Assembly: GCA_011009095.1 (NCBI GenBank)
Contig: VTPC01090596.1
Span: forward strand, 214,097-278,096
Direction: 5' to 3'
DNA: 64,000 bases
Source: Ignelater luminosus
Lineage: Eukaryota > Arthropoda > Insecta > Coleoptera > Elateridae
How positions within the stretch are numbered: position 1 is the first letter of the stretch; every line of letters starts with the position of its first letter. The position numbers and the translations under genes are program-made. The notes under the pieces were generated by a model, which was not told where the DNA came from, did not search any database, and was given only the letters and a program-made list of their open reading frames with translations. Shown piece by piece: positions 1 to 12,591 of the stretch.

Positions 1-2345
1 TCAGTCTCTACCTCTTCTATCTCTCAAATCCTCCTCTTTTAAGCTTCTACTTGTATTGCCACTTCTATTTTTTTTGTCCAGGTCGTTGGTGGTCTTCCCC
101 TTTTTCTTCCTTTCTGTGGAATGTACATTGTGGCTCTCTTTGGTCATCGTCCGTCTTCCATTCTCATCACGTGACTATAGCACTGTAACTAGCTTCCTTG
201 TATTCCTTCTGATATCGTGTGTGTAATTCCTATACGATTTCTTATTCCTTCATTTCTTATTATTTCTATTCTTGATATTCAAATGATCGTCTAAGGTAGT
301 CCATTTCAGCAACCACGATTGTATTTCCTTCTCTCTTCGTCATTGTCCAAAATTCTACACTAGATGTGGAAATCGATTTTACTATGACCTTTATTTTGGT
401 GAACCAAAGTAATGAATTTAGGATTCAAATGCATTTTTCTCTCTGTGTTACTTTGTTTTGCACATCTATTTTACTCCTACTGTCTTCTGTTATAATGCTT
501 CCAAGGTATTTATGTATATTGTTTGTATCCCTTGATGATTGCATTTTCAAGTATTAGGTCAGATGTATTTCCTCCAATTTTCAAATATTTTGTTTTGCTG
601 GTGTTTATAGCAAGCCCCCATTTAGAGTGCTCTTCACTTAGTTTTTGCATTATATAATTTATGTTGTATTTATCAGCTGCAACTATAACCTTTTCATCCG
701 CAAACAACAAAGTATTCAAACATTCTTCTCCAAATTATTTATCCATATTTTTACATTTCCGTCTTCAGTATTTTAGTGTTTCTTGAACATAAATTTTAAA
801 TAGTACAGGGGATAGACAAACACCATCCTAGTTTCAGGCCTTTACTTATTTTAAATGAGTTTGAAATTCCGTTTTCAGTTTTTACACAGCTCACTGCATT
901 GTTGTATAATTTATATACCGCCCGTATACATAACGGATGTAATCCAGACTCTTCGAGTATATCAAACATTTTCTTTAGTGGAGAAACTCCCACAAAAACA
1001 CTAAATGCGTATCTCTTCTTCTTTCTACAAGCTTTTGTTATCAAGACATGACCTGCCCGTGCGAAAGCCGTTTCGTTCTTCAAAATCTTGTATTTCACTT
1101 TCGATCCTTTTCTTCAGTATTCTGCCGTACAACCTTCCCAAGAAACTGATACCTCTATAGTTAGAACACTCTTTCGTATTTCCATTTTTACGTATTCAGC
1201 TTATATGTATACGATTTATTTTAATTTTCTGAATACTAAACAGATATGCAATCAGTTCTCTCCAGGCTCTGTAGCTTTTCCAGTGGCGGATTTACACATT
1301 TGCCGCCAGTGGGCTATTCAAATTTTGCCGCCCCTACCGACCTTTATAATTCGATACCCTAGTTCACAATCATATGAATTACAATTTTACAATACAAATA
1401 TTAATCTTTTTAATTTCTGTAAGACATAAAAAAAAATGTTGGCCCCAAATTTGCCGCCGTAGGCTCCAGCCTACTCAGCCTGCTGGTAAATCCGCCACTG
1501 AGCTTTTCCATTCTTAATCTGTTTTAACGTTTCTGTTAATTCCAATACCATAATTATATGATTGTCATGCCTTTCTGCATTATTCCTCCTTACTTTTTTA
1601 ATTTCGTCTCAGCTATATTCTAATCTATCTTCTGTCAAAAATTTCTTGTAATATCCCTCCCATTTATTCATACTAATATGTAAGTGAAATATATCTTCTG
1701 AAACTTTTTAGCGTTTTTCAGGCCTGTGACACTCTTGTTCCCCCCATAAGCCTGTTCAGTTCTTGACACTCAGCCTCCCATACTTGGTTTTAAGTCTTTT
1801 CTATATATCTTTTAACTCTCTGTTCCATTTAGCACATACTTTTCTATCTTCAGGGTCATTTAACTGAAGCTATGCTTGATATGCTTTTTTTCTCAATAAC
1901 TTACTCTTCTATTTTATCTGACCCCCATTCGGGCTTTTCTCTTATTTGATTTTCATTCTTTCCCAGTGTCTGATTAGCCACTTCATGCATATTCTTGTTA
2001 ATTATTTCCTATAATTGTTTAGCGTTCAGTTCTTGGTATCTATATTTCTGATCTTCTGAGCTAACCTTATTTTATGTAAGAATTTTGTCGATTCCTATTT
2101 GAAACTTTCCAAGTTGTATTTTATGCTTTCTATGATTGTTCCTTCGGCATTCTGTTGTCTAGGTTGATCTTTTCTAAATGTCACTATTACTATTGCTTTA
2201 ACCATTTGGTGGTTACGTTCACATTCAGGTCCTCTAAATACCCTCACGTCTGTGGTTTTCAACTTAGAATTGTTCCGCTGAATGAAATTATCAATTATCA
2301 ATTTTAAATTTTTGGTCGGCTTCGTCCAAGTAAGTTTGTGTATAT
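1..2345 (-). pseudogene. RTE-type LINE remnant, split by a MITE
   Basis: Read on the minus strand from right to left, the order is that of an endonuclease-reverse transcriptase. KLTWTKPTKNLK and TTDVRVFRGPE followed by NHQMVKA (2340-2200) are the end of the endonuclease, with the terminal His motif degraded. KKRYAFSVF, GLHPLCIRAVYKLYNN and FKISKGLKLG (1060-830) are the reverse transcriptase fingers and palm. LLFADEKVIVAAD with WGLAINTSKTKYLKIGG (719-580) is the catalytic box, reading FADE where FADD is needed. FWTMTKREGN and AEMDYLRRS (about 350-280) are the C-terminal domain. Many stops are present. The 5' part beyond the endonuclease C-terminus is missing. The element continues off the left edge. 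Confidence 0.75.
1273..1508. mobile_element. hAT-type MITE with perfect 15-bp ends and 8-bp target duplication
   Basis: The element is 1281-1500 (220 bp). Its ends are CAGTGGCGGATTTAC (1281-1295) and the exact reverse complement (1486-1500). The flanking octamer AGCTTTTC is identical at 1273-1280 and 1501-1508, an 8-bp duplication as made by hAT transposases. TTGCCGCC occurs three times inside, twice near the left end and once near the right, as expected for subterminal transposase-binding repeats. There is no coding capacity. It interrupts the RTE remnant, so it is the younger insertion. Confidence 0.95.
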
Positions 2346-5300
2346 TTTTATGAGGAAAATGACTATTAACAATTTACAGTGAGTGTGTTAATTATCCTCA
2401 TCTGAATTTTGTAAGAGTTAATTGTTACCAGGTTAAAACGTGATGGTTTAATTTTATTAATTGAGTATTATTGTGGATATTTTAGGTACAAAATCAGTCT
2501 TCTCATTAAAGGGTTTTGGCACTCATGGAATTTATTCATTACAAAAACCTCAAGTTTACATGTCAGTTATCTGGGCTCAGGTCAAACACTTTCTTCGGTG
2601 ACCGGTTAATGCAGAGGACAACACTTAGTTTAATTAGAACGCACTCAGATCTAAAAGTAAAAGATTTTACCAGTTAATCGATAGAAATCGTTGTTTGTCC
2701 TCTATAGTATAACTAACCAAAAACAATTTTCACATTAGAAAGGAAGGCGTTAGCGGATTCCAAATTTGATCGAGAAAAATCTTTAGAGTGAGAACGAGAA
2801 GAGCTAGGAGGACGCGATTTGGCATGCGTACTTATGTACTTCTCTACACAATGATCTATGGGTACCTTTTGTTGAAAGAGTCAATTAATTCTGTTATTAC
2901 TGATGTTGGCTTACAAGAGCATCTTGGTGGTTCTATTCATTGAGAAATCTGATACTTACTAGTACAGACATTCAAGCAACAACTTCCAAAATTATATTTT
3001 TGCCAAAATAGCAAATAACAATATTGATTTACACCAAGCAGAAAAATTTATTGATAACAAAAGCATCATAGTCAACTGTGTTGCTACAATTACCTTATAA
3101 CGTCTACTGCTAGAATCTCAAAATTAAAGAAATCTGAAAAGGATTTTGCCTGATGAGGCATCTGCAGGAGAATATTTTGCTCAAAGTAACTTACCTTTAG
3201 TGCAGATCTTAATTTCTCCGCATTTAATCTTTCTCAAGACGAAACAAATTGTACACTGCATTCTAGAATGTTAAAAAATCTACTACTGCATTCTCGAAGA
3301 ATTTTGAATTGGTTAGGCAACTCAACATTTTCCAGAGTATTCCGCGAGTAAGTGAAGCTTCCTCGTTTGCGCATTATAATATTTATACAGTGTGTCCCAA
3401 TGAAAAAGTGTCTATTCACCTTCACGCTCGTCTACCTACTATCCCAACATAAAATGTTTTAAATTTTATCTATCTCTGTGCAACCATTGAAAATTATTGA
3501 AAATGAAATAAAAAAATGAAAAACGTCACTCTTAACTTTTAAAGACCTGCGATAGCAAGAAATTTTAATAAAGCGATTGTTCAAAATGACCTGTATTTAC
3601 CAGAGCTTTGTTATGTTTCTTTTTCCAATTGAAAAACAAAGAAAAAACAAAATTTGAGTTTCAAGATTGGTCTATTAAAAATGAAAATTTTGGTGAAAGT
3701 GTTAAGAGGATTAATAATGGACAAGTTCCATTTTCAATTCAGATTATAAAAAAAAAGCTTCAAAAAATGCTGTGCAAATTTTCGTTGAGGATTTGAAAGT
3801 TGTCTTGTATTAGATAATAATTTATAATCTTTGCATTAATTTCTCATTATAAAACTTCAACACTGAATATCTGGTAGAAAATAATGTTACAGATACCGCT
3901 ACTACTGCGGTACCACAAACATAAAATTTGATGGTGGTATTCAGGATATAATCGCTATATTTTCTCAATACCGTTTTCTATTAAATGATCGAATCTTCAA
4001 GATAAAAGCACATTACTTTTTACGGCTAATGATATAAAATAAGTATTATTTTTCTTTTGCATATTAATTGTAATTTATTATTTAGGTTACAGAAAAAGAA
4101 AAATATATTCCATCTGTTTAAAAACTATTAAAATCGAAAATTATTAAGACAATAAAGGTTAAGATGTAACGGTGACCGACATAAAAGAAAAGCAAAATTT
4201 ATTTCACAGTTTTTTAATGCAGTTACAACATTTATAGCTTTTACAGCTGAAAATTTATAGAAAGCAGTATGCATATATTTACGTACGCAATCCCATATAA
4301 GAATATTCTTTTTTAATATAAATCTTATCATAACGCATCAGGTTGTCAAACAACACATCGTTTATTCCAAATAAGTGGAAATTACTCTTGAGATAATGCA
4401 TATGTATGCATACACTGACCAAAGGCTACTTCAGTCATACTTCCACTGGGCCAAGGTAACGGGATTCCTGACGTCATAAGAAGAGCGAGAGAGACAGTCA
4501 GCTGTTTAATAAGGAATGTATGCACCGTTACATAACAAGCTCTTCGGCCTTTAGTATTTAGTACATGTGTAACTTATTTTGGTGTGACACAAAAATTGTT
4601 CGCTTTTAGAATTAAAATACTTGTTTATATCGTTTTAACCACAACATTATCGTACGTGAAGGTCAAATACACGCGAAAATACAAAGAACCTAATAATTAT
4701 ACCTACTATGTTTTTTCTTAACCCAAGGACTAGAGTGTTCGTTCTTCCTTAATGATTGTTCATCAGTCATCAAGCCTGGAGCTACACAGATGATATTAAG
4801 GAAATGTTTAGCTATCTCGCATTATTCAAATTTGAATAACAGCTTCGGTATATTAACCAGCTTAACTACCCATCCGAGAAAGCTGTCATTAAGTGCATTT
4901 TAAAACAATTTAAAAATTGCATCCTCTCGCACGAATAGATGAGATGGAATATGGGAAATTCTTTTTCTTTATGATCTATTTAAAAAACAATTCGTGGAAG
5001 TTATTATTTTATTTTTCTGAAACAATAAACCAGCATTCTAGTAACAATTTATTTCTTTTTCATAGTAATATTCTACTATTCTGAATTGTAAAAGCCTTTG
5101 TATTTTTGTAACTGCTTGTTTTGATAGCACGTAGCTAAGAAAAACAATGGATACTAATCTTTTATTAAAAAAAGACATTTTACCTTAACCTTATTATACG
5201 GTTGATATTCAGGTAAAATTTAAACTTGGCAAATGGCAATATTTAGAGTAACATTGCTTCTATAGGTAACCAGACGAATATAGCAAGCTCTTGGAATACA

Positions 5301-5945
5301 GTCTATTTTTATTATTTAATCTGGATATTTAAGAATATCCATAATATTCCGTTGACATTTGATATTTAGGTCACGCCTTGCGGAATGTTTATATTTTCTT
5401 GGTCCTGTGAAGCCGAAGAATCAAATTTAATACATTATTATCGTGGTTGATGTTTTGAAGCAACTCAATTGCTTCATTAGTCATTTGATCTAGCATATCA
5501 GTCATTTCTTATGGGAATTTCCAGTTCTTGGGGTAAATTTTTGGACGTAAAAATGAATCAGAAATGTGAAATAAAATCTCAATCATTTTCTCTTTGTACA
5601 ATATTTGCTTTGCCATACGGAGAACATTTTCTCTATCATGCATGGCAATTATTAAAATTATGTTCAAATTTGTATTTCAGATAGATGGTAGACGTCACAA
5701 AAATTTGTTTGTCTTAAATTAATAAATAAGCTGATGCTACTTCCAATTGAAATCTGAAGTGCATCTCTGTTTTCTCACGTAAGTTATGTATTTGTTTGGG
5801 ACGTCCCACATATAACATACAAATTATACATGTAAATATAGTTCAAGTTAACAAATCATTTTTATTTGCACAAACTCATAAAATACAACTAACGGAAAGA
5901 TTTTTACAGTAAGGCCTCAAATTGTCATTTTGGCATATTTATGTA
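2346..5945. other. Left flank without recognised genes
   Basis: No exon, RNA or complete element is supported. At 3385-3399 the sequence TACAGTGTGTCCCAA matches the outer end of the foldback element at 29945. No opposite end is found nearby, so this may be a fragment of a related element. Confidence 0.5.
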
Positions 5946-5949
5946 CAGA

Positions 5950-6910
5950 ATCTCGGGTGTAAGTACTTAATTGAAAGCATCAGAGCTTCAATGCAAAACT
6001 TTCTGTTAAAATCCCATGATACATTATTAGAGACGTAGTGGAAAAAATTATTGATCCTGTTACTTTTCTTATCAACTCTTCTTTCAGTGAAAAATAACTT
6101 TCCCAAAATCTAAATCGTGTGGAATAACTATCTATCGAGGATGCAGTTCTAAAATCGTATAATAAGATATCAACCTGTCATGACAGTGATGTTATCAACC
6201 ATAATCTACTCTTAAGGGTCGTGGGTAAAGTCGTTTCTTCATAATAAAACTCAGAACGTCAAAGCTTGTGATGGAGAGAAGACAACATTTGAGTCATTCA
6301 TATAAAAATCAGAAGTTCCGCAGGACAGTATTTTAACCCCAACCTTATTTATACTTTGTATGAACGATATTTCCAGAATTACTAGATCTTAATTCTAAAT
6401 ACAAATAAAACGAAATTGTTGTCATATTTATCTAAGTATTCATATTGCCCAAGTTCCAGAAAAGTGATGTACTGGTCCATATCAACCCCAAATCAATAAA
6501 TCTTAATGATCATGTTAAATTCTTGGGTTTAGTCTTGGATAGTCACCATAAATAAAACCTAGATGACATAAGACAAAGATGTCAAATTATCAATACTTAA
6601 ATTTGTTTATCTTGGATATGGCATTATTTGCTAAGGAAATAGTAACTCTGAGAAAAGGATATTAACAATTCAAAAAAGTTTTTTAAGTACAATGTTTAGA
6701 GTTACTCTGACTGCATCCTGTAGAACTAGAACTGTTCTTGCTTAATTTCGTGCTTTCAATATTTTAATTGAACCTACTATAGAAATCATGTTTTATGACA
6801 GAGTTGCTATGCTCATAATATCATCGCAATATATGCATCATACATGCAAATGTCAAAGTAAAAACATAAAGAGTTCCTGAGAAGTAATGTCAGTATGCTA
6901 GACATAACAC
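5950..6910 (+). pseudogene. Decayed LINE reverse transcriptase
   Basis: The plus-strand blocks, in order, are: FLINSSFSEK (about 6068-6097), SDVINHNLLLR near 6190 (palm block with F/Y-D-x-V-xH-xLL pattern), VPQDSILTPTLFILCMNDI near 6312-6370 (the conserved VPQGS-LGP-LF block), NTNKTKLLSY near 6397, VKFLGLVLDSHHK near 6515-6555, and KRILTIQK followed by RVTLTASCRTRTVLA near 6655-6745. This is the standard order of a non-LTR reverse transcriptase from palm to C-terminal domain. Stops and shifts throughout show it is old. The clade is uncertain (Jockey/CR1/L2-like). Confidence 0.75.
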
Positions 6911-7960
6911 AATTTTTTTTAAATATGGAGTGACGCTTGAGATTCATAATAATGCTTGTAATTGCCCAATATTTAAATTTAACTAGACGTTTAAAGTTGA
7001 AGGAAAAACTATAAGATTTAATTACTTAAATGTACACTGAGACGGTTGTTTAAAAAAGACATTGTAATTTAAAAACTTGAAAACCACCAAAATAACAGTT
7101 GTGTGTAAATTACCTTTAACGTGATTGACGAAAGTTTTTAGAAATATCACACTTACAACGGATTTCTAACTGAATAGAAACTGCAAAGAATTGTTTTGAT
7201 CTAAATCATCAAACAATATAATAATCCTGGCAAAATAATTTACTATAAACACAGATAAAAAGTATTTATGACAATTAATCGTGGTATTATAAATACGACT
7301 AAGTAAATAATATGAATTATAGGCATTTCCTCCAAATAAATTTCGTTTTGTAGTATTCAGTCTTCTTGGATTTACTTTTTTGTGAGCCATCGACATTAGA
7401 GAGTAGTCATTCATGTCAAAACTAGGCAAAGTGAATTGGTGGCGGTTATCATCACCGGTCCACTATCCAGACCAACGAGTTTTCTCTTATTTAAGCGATT
7501 TCGTATCTCGTAGAGTTTTCGAGAACATAAGATTGAGCCTTGAGTTTGGAACATCTTGTACTTCCAGATTTTTTGAGTAAGTAGATGTCTACAGTTTGGG
7601 ACAGCGGCTTTGACTCTTGGAATTTTTTGACAATTGACGAGTTGGTTTTTTTGGCAGCCCATAACGTTCTTATGCTGCATCTACATATCATGGTTCAAAG
7701 TTCTGCGCCATGTAGTACTAGCTTGACAGAGTTTGACATTCATTTTTTGCTAATGCAGGGAGAACGTTGAACTCTTGTCAAGTTGACTATAACAATTACA
7801 TGTATTTCCACTAGGCTAGAATCATAGAAAAAAATCAACATGTTAATGATCTGTTTTCTTTTGCATTAAGTACGATTAAGCTATCCGTTCATGTTTTTTC
7901 TAAATCCTTTGTTGCTCGTTAATCTATTGCAAGTCTTTATTTTATTGTTAGATATATGAA
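6911..7960. other. Left flank without recognised genes
   Basis: Short overlapping ORFs at 7166-7429, 7411-7680 (minus) and 7585-7770 (plus) have no recognisable motif. No RNA or repeat boundary is seen. Confidence 0.4.
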
Positions 7961-7969
7961 CTGATTCTC

Positions 7970-8200
7970 ATGTTAACATGCTGTCCGGTTTGTTGTTGTC
8001 CCTTCTGTCAACTACCACTAATTTTTGTTTTTCTTGGTTGATTTCTAGACTGTAATTACTACTGTTTGCTTTTAGTTTGCTTACTAAGTACTTTTTCTAG
8101 CTCATTTTTGATGTCGTCTGCATAGCAGATATTATTCATTTTAACACCACCTCTTGATATTTTCCTTTCCTGATTTCCATGTGTTTGCCCTAGATATATG
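7970..8200 (-). pseudogene. LINE reverse transcriptase remnant (catalytic box)
   Basis: The minus strand encodes RGGVKMNNICYADDI at about 8155-8105, with the YADD catalytic box intact. After a shift it reads KANSSNYSLEINQEKQKLVV (about 8075-8020), the block that follows the box in RTE-type LINEs. Only this short piece is clear. The match at 9840-10110 may belong to the same element. Confidence 0.65.
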
Positions 8201-8689
8201 GAGTATGGGTGATACTATACATACGTTCTTGTAAGGTAGTTATGTATTCTATTCGAACTTTTAAAATTGCCACCCACGATAAATTCTATCTTGTTTTTTC
8301 GTTGATCGCATTTCGCAAGTTGAATGCCAACCTAGGAAATAGCCAGGATGCATAGATGCAAAACAAATTGCAATTTTTCATGTACTGGGCAAGTTATCGT
8401 AGTTATACATCAATGCGCGGGCATACGCTTATCCTACACACACACTGCGTGCAAATCTTCTGTTTCAGCAGTTTTGCGCAGCGAGCTTTCTGAATCTTAT
8501 GGCAAAAAGCCAGGTTGATTTTGCAACTTGATGTGAATTTTGAAAAATTATCTTTTGTAACGAAATTGTATAGTGCACAGTGAGTGGTTGAGCGAAAAAG
8601 ATTCAAAAGACCATCGAGTTTTGGAATAGTGGTGGTTTAATACATTAATCAATGATGTTTTCAACAAACTCTAAAAGGAGTCGTTACTG

Positions 8690-8985
8690 AATTTGCGAAG
8701 TCTGTCTGTCCGTCCGCATTTTTTTAAAATTTTGAAGTTTTGGCTTCAGATTTTGATCCTACATCATAAACTAAAACACATGCGGTGTCTTCGTTTTTTG
8801 ATATCTATTTGGGAACATGGTCAAAATGGTTGCCGAAATTTGAAAAATTTTCAATAATTTTGTTTCTACTTTAGAGTCGTATTGTACATCAAAAGATAAG
8901 AGATAAGTATACTTTTAGTTTTTGATATCACCTCGGGAACAAGGTCAAAGTGGCCGCCGAAAGAACACAACGGAGTCTCTTTATA
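8690..8985 (+). repeat. Imperfect direct repeat, two units
   Basis: Two related segments about 120 bp apart share TTTTTTGATATC, then a GGGAACA-GGTCAA motif and GTTGCCGAAA/GGCCGCCGAAA (about 8800-8845 and 8920-8965). A TGTCTGTCCGTCCG stretch precedes the first. It may be part of a dispersed repeat whose borders are not seen. Confidence 0.45.
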
Positions 8986-9839
8986 AAAAGATTTATTCAC
9001 TTAATTCATTTGAAACATGCGATTAAGCCAACATAGGCAGGTTCACGTGTCACTTTCCGGCTTGTATAGAAAGTATTTGCCCAGAAAGATACTATTTGAG
9101 TTTTTCATTTATTGTCGTGAGAAAAATCTTGCTTGTGCGGAATCGTAGTTTTATGAGACGGTAGTTTTTACACATCTCTGGTGTAGTGCATTAACATAGA
9201 GAGGTTCAATTCATCGATAACCTGTATTCTATATTCTTTGTTAGATATTTTGGAATAAACAACTTCTTCTTCCTCCATCGATTTGTTAACTACCAAATGA
9301 ATACCGTCTCTGCTAGAACGCTTGTCAGGTTAAAGTTTTTAGTGGCATTTTTGATTTCTTCTGCTAGGATCAATGATTTTCCTTTTCTTTTTCATGCTTT
9401 TTAGTGTTCTATTTTTTCTATCCAGAGTGTACCCTTAATTATCTCCATACGATTATGTCCCAAAACACACGTTTTTAAATATATGGCGTCAAACTTGAGT
9501 ATCCGTCGCTAGTGGAAATACCTAAATTGAGTTTAATAGAAATGGCTGTTTTAGTGTAATAACTAGATATATGAACAATTTCATCTAAATATTGCACTTG
9601 GTTTTTAAGATTATGAAACAAGTTATTAGAAATTATATTTTGACATTTTTCGGTATTATAAATCATGTTTTGCTCAGAAACGATACATGCTATGAGAAAA
9701 CCACAGAAAGAACTTTCTCTGACAAGTTGAGGGTAGAACACAAAATATGTTTCCAGTGGTGTAACATAATCTTCTCGCAAACATTTGTGTGTCTCATCCT
9801 TAATCTCTGCTCAAATGCTTTTCTCTGTGCATATTCCTA

Positions 9840-10110
9840 AGTTATTAAAATTCCCTTTTCTTTGGCAATTTTAGAGATGTCTTCTGTCATCCAGCATTTA
9901 TGTTTCAGTTGTTGTCCTTTTGCTCGGTCTGCTACAATATTTTCTATCATCTTTTTTGTTTTTCTTTAATATTTCATTTAATGTATTGTTGGTTTCTGAT
10001 TAGGTAAGTTGCTCCACTCATTTCTCTTTTAATTCTTTTATTAGAATCTTCCCCATCTATCATTTCTAGTTTGTCACGGATTGTCCTTCTAGGTGATTTT
10101 TTTCAGTTTT
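9840..10110 (-). pseudogene. LINE remnant, linker between endonuclease and reverse transcriptase
   Basis: The minus strand reads TIRDKLEMIDGEDSNKRIK and then, after stops, KHKCWMTEDISKIAKEK. The arrangement resembles the linker between the two domains of RTE-type elements. It lies on the same strand as, and 5' of, the catalytic-box fragment at 7970-8200, with about 1.6 kb between them that is not clearly LINE. The assignment rests on pattern only. Confidence 0.4.
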
Positions 10111-11241
10111 AATTTAAAATTAAAAATCAAAACAGTAAACAGATACATCGGCAGAAAACTAATCAAAAGTTTGTTATTCGTGGTGTACCATAGAGGGAGA
10201 CATATCCAGATGATCCATTCGAGGTTCTATAGTACCATATGCATGTAGTATCAAAGTTATTTCTTTTGTAAATTACTGAGCAACTTTCTAATTTCTTGAA
10301 TGAAAATAAATACGTTGATACTACACTATTGCAAATGTGCCGAAAAATACTTATATTTTGCAATTAAAAGAGATACAGGTGACTCCTAAAAATAATTGTG
10401 ACTCGCTTGGTGTAATTAATAAGAAACATCAAAATATACGTACTTAAGTAGACAATCGAGTGTTTCAGCATTTTCTTGGGAGAAACATAATTTTAAAGAC
10501 GCAAATACTCTATACTTTTCGGACATACTGTATATTAATGTGTTAGTTTTAGGGTTTATTATATATAAATATTTAATTTTACATGCAATAAGTAATATAA
10601 CACCAATATTACATGAGATGGGTACTCACAATTTTGCATGTTGCGTGAATATAACAACGAACAGAATTATAGGTTATGTCTTGCAAAAAAAAAAAACACG
10701 GCGCATTTGTGTAAGTATTGGTTGCATGGTAATGTTTCTTATAAGACGCTTATTTTTATTCTTCATCGAAAATTCCAAAGAATAATTCTGTATGCACTAA
10801 AAATGAGACTAGAAATCATTAGTATGTAACAAAAACAAAGTAATGAAATAATAAGACAAATTAATTTGTCAATTTTCGTAACCGTAATACGTACGATTAT
10901 TCTATCTAATCCTTAGAGCTTGCTTGACAAACCCGAAATCTCCCACGCTATATTCGACTATAAACATAAATTATGTGAAATCTACAATATAAAGGGTATT
11001 GTCGAGCATGTCACAGTAACCTTAATTATGCTTGCTATTTAGGATGGTATGCTTACGGTAAATGCATAACCCCGACAAAGGTCGTAACTCTTTAGAACCT
11101 ATCTCAATATCAAATAGTTCCCGTTAAAATGAAATCTGTTCTTAGATATAAATTACATGACTAGGTCTTAAGTACGTAATAATTTTAACTATTTACGTTG
11201 TTTCACTTGTAACACAAATCTTATTTAACCGTTTGTTTCAG
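10111..11241 (+). other. Sequence upstream of the first visible lint exon
   Basis: This is AT-rich sequence with short ORFs and no motif. It is probably intron, because the exon at 11242 opens with a splice acceptor. No upstream exon ending in the required phase with a recognisable peptide was found here. Confidence 0.5.
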
Positions 11242-12591
11242 GAACAGGACGAAACATCAGAAATCTTCCGTGTGTGTCAAGAAAAACGAACGAGAAAGGA
11301 GTGTGCATGTTTGCAATAGACTGTTTAAAAGCAAATGGAACACATTTAGGAACGTGTATAGACAGGTTTTATTTTGGTTCGTGTTGCCATATAGAACCGT
11401 CACACGATATAATTGGAAATACTATAGATACAGCCATAATTCCAGCACGAGAACCACCTAGCCGACTGTCAAGCACTACAAAAATTACCTCTACATCAGT
11501 TACAGAGCAGATGGCACCTAAAATTACAAGTATACCATTAATAACCACCACAATGGCACCTAAGACAACACAGAAACCAACTTTGACATTCGCAACTAAA
11601 AATGTAGACTCGACAAATAAACCCGCAACAAAATTCGGTGATAAGATTTCAACAAAAGTTACTGCGACTACAACGAATAAGCCCGTAAAAACTACAACAG
11701 TAAAACCGACCACTACTACAACTGCAAGTCCACAACCAAGCGAAACGACGGAAGTATCACATAAATTAACTACTTTCCAAACTGTAGAAGAAAATACAGT
11801 GAATCCTGAAGCAATAATCACAACAATAACTTCAAAACCTGCTACACTTAAAACTAAACCAACACAAAAAACTGTAGCAACGACAGTAAAGCAATCTATA
11901 AAACCCATTATTAGTTCAAGACCAACCTCAAGACCTAGACCTCCAAGCATAGCTACCAAGCCAGTTAAAATCTCAAAACCTACTCTAAGACCTGTTGCAA
12001 TAACAACCAGAATACCTACCAAACCCACTAAAGTTACTCTTAAACCTACAAAAGTTGTCACTAAAAGGCCAACAATTGTTACAAGAGTTACAAGGTCAAC
12101 AATAACAACTCCACGTACTACCATAACTAGAATAACGAAACGACCAACCGTTATAACTACAGTACTAACCACAAGCAAACCTGTACTAATTAGAAATGTC
12201 ACAACGACCAGACCTTTTAGTCCAACAGAAAAAATTCCTTTGATTACAAAACTTACAGAAAAACCTAAAATAAATGTCACAACAAGTACTCCAACGAAGC
12301 AAACACCAACCAGTACAAAAGTTCCATCAACAACTAGTGCAGATAAAATTGTTGTTTCTACAACCATACAATCGGGCACACTGAATGTGTCAACAACGCA
12401 AAGTAATGATCTACCGGTAGTAAGTTCGGTGTTAGGAACGGTTAATGGTAATCCAGCAACTAATGAAATAGAGCAGGCAAAACCTTTACAACCACCACCA
12501 ACAACGGTAGAACCAATTTCACCTTTGGTAACCTGGGCTGTGGTTAATAACGAAGAATTGACAACAAGGCCAGTAACTACATTAACTCCAG
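11242..12591 (+). CDS. lint: lint exon a: disulfide-knotted domain and Thr-rich linker
   Basis: The acceptor is tttcag ending at 11241 and the donor is CAG|GTCAGT with GT at 12592. The first two bases complete a split codon, 449 codons follow, and one base is left over (phase 1 at both ends). Residues 10-48 show the cysteine spacing C-x10-C-x5-C-x10-C-x8-CC, with the core GVCMFAIDC and [11 protein letters not shown], as in the knotted domain of Stubble and its relatives. The rest is a low-complexity stalk dominated by Thr, Lys, Pro and Val, a likely substrate for O-glycosylation. An in-frame ATG at 11274 lies inside the exon and would break the knot before its first Cys, so it is unlikely to be the start. 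Confidence 0.88.

Noticed and set aside
11369-12379. 336-codon open frame on the minus strand opposite lint exon a
   Set aside because: It is an antisense shadow: Thr codons (ACN) on the plus strand read as Gly/Cys/Ser/Arg-type and Val-rich codons without stops on the other. No start context or motif supports a real gene.
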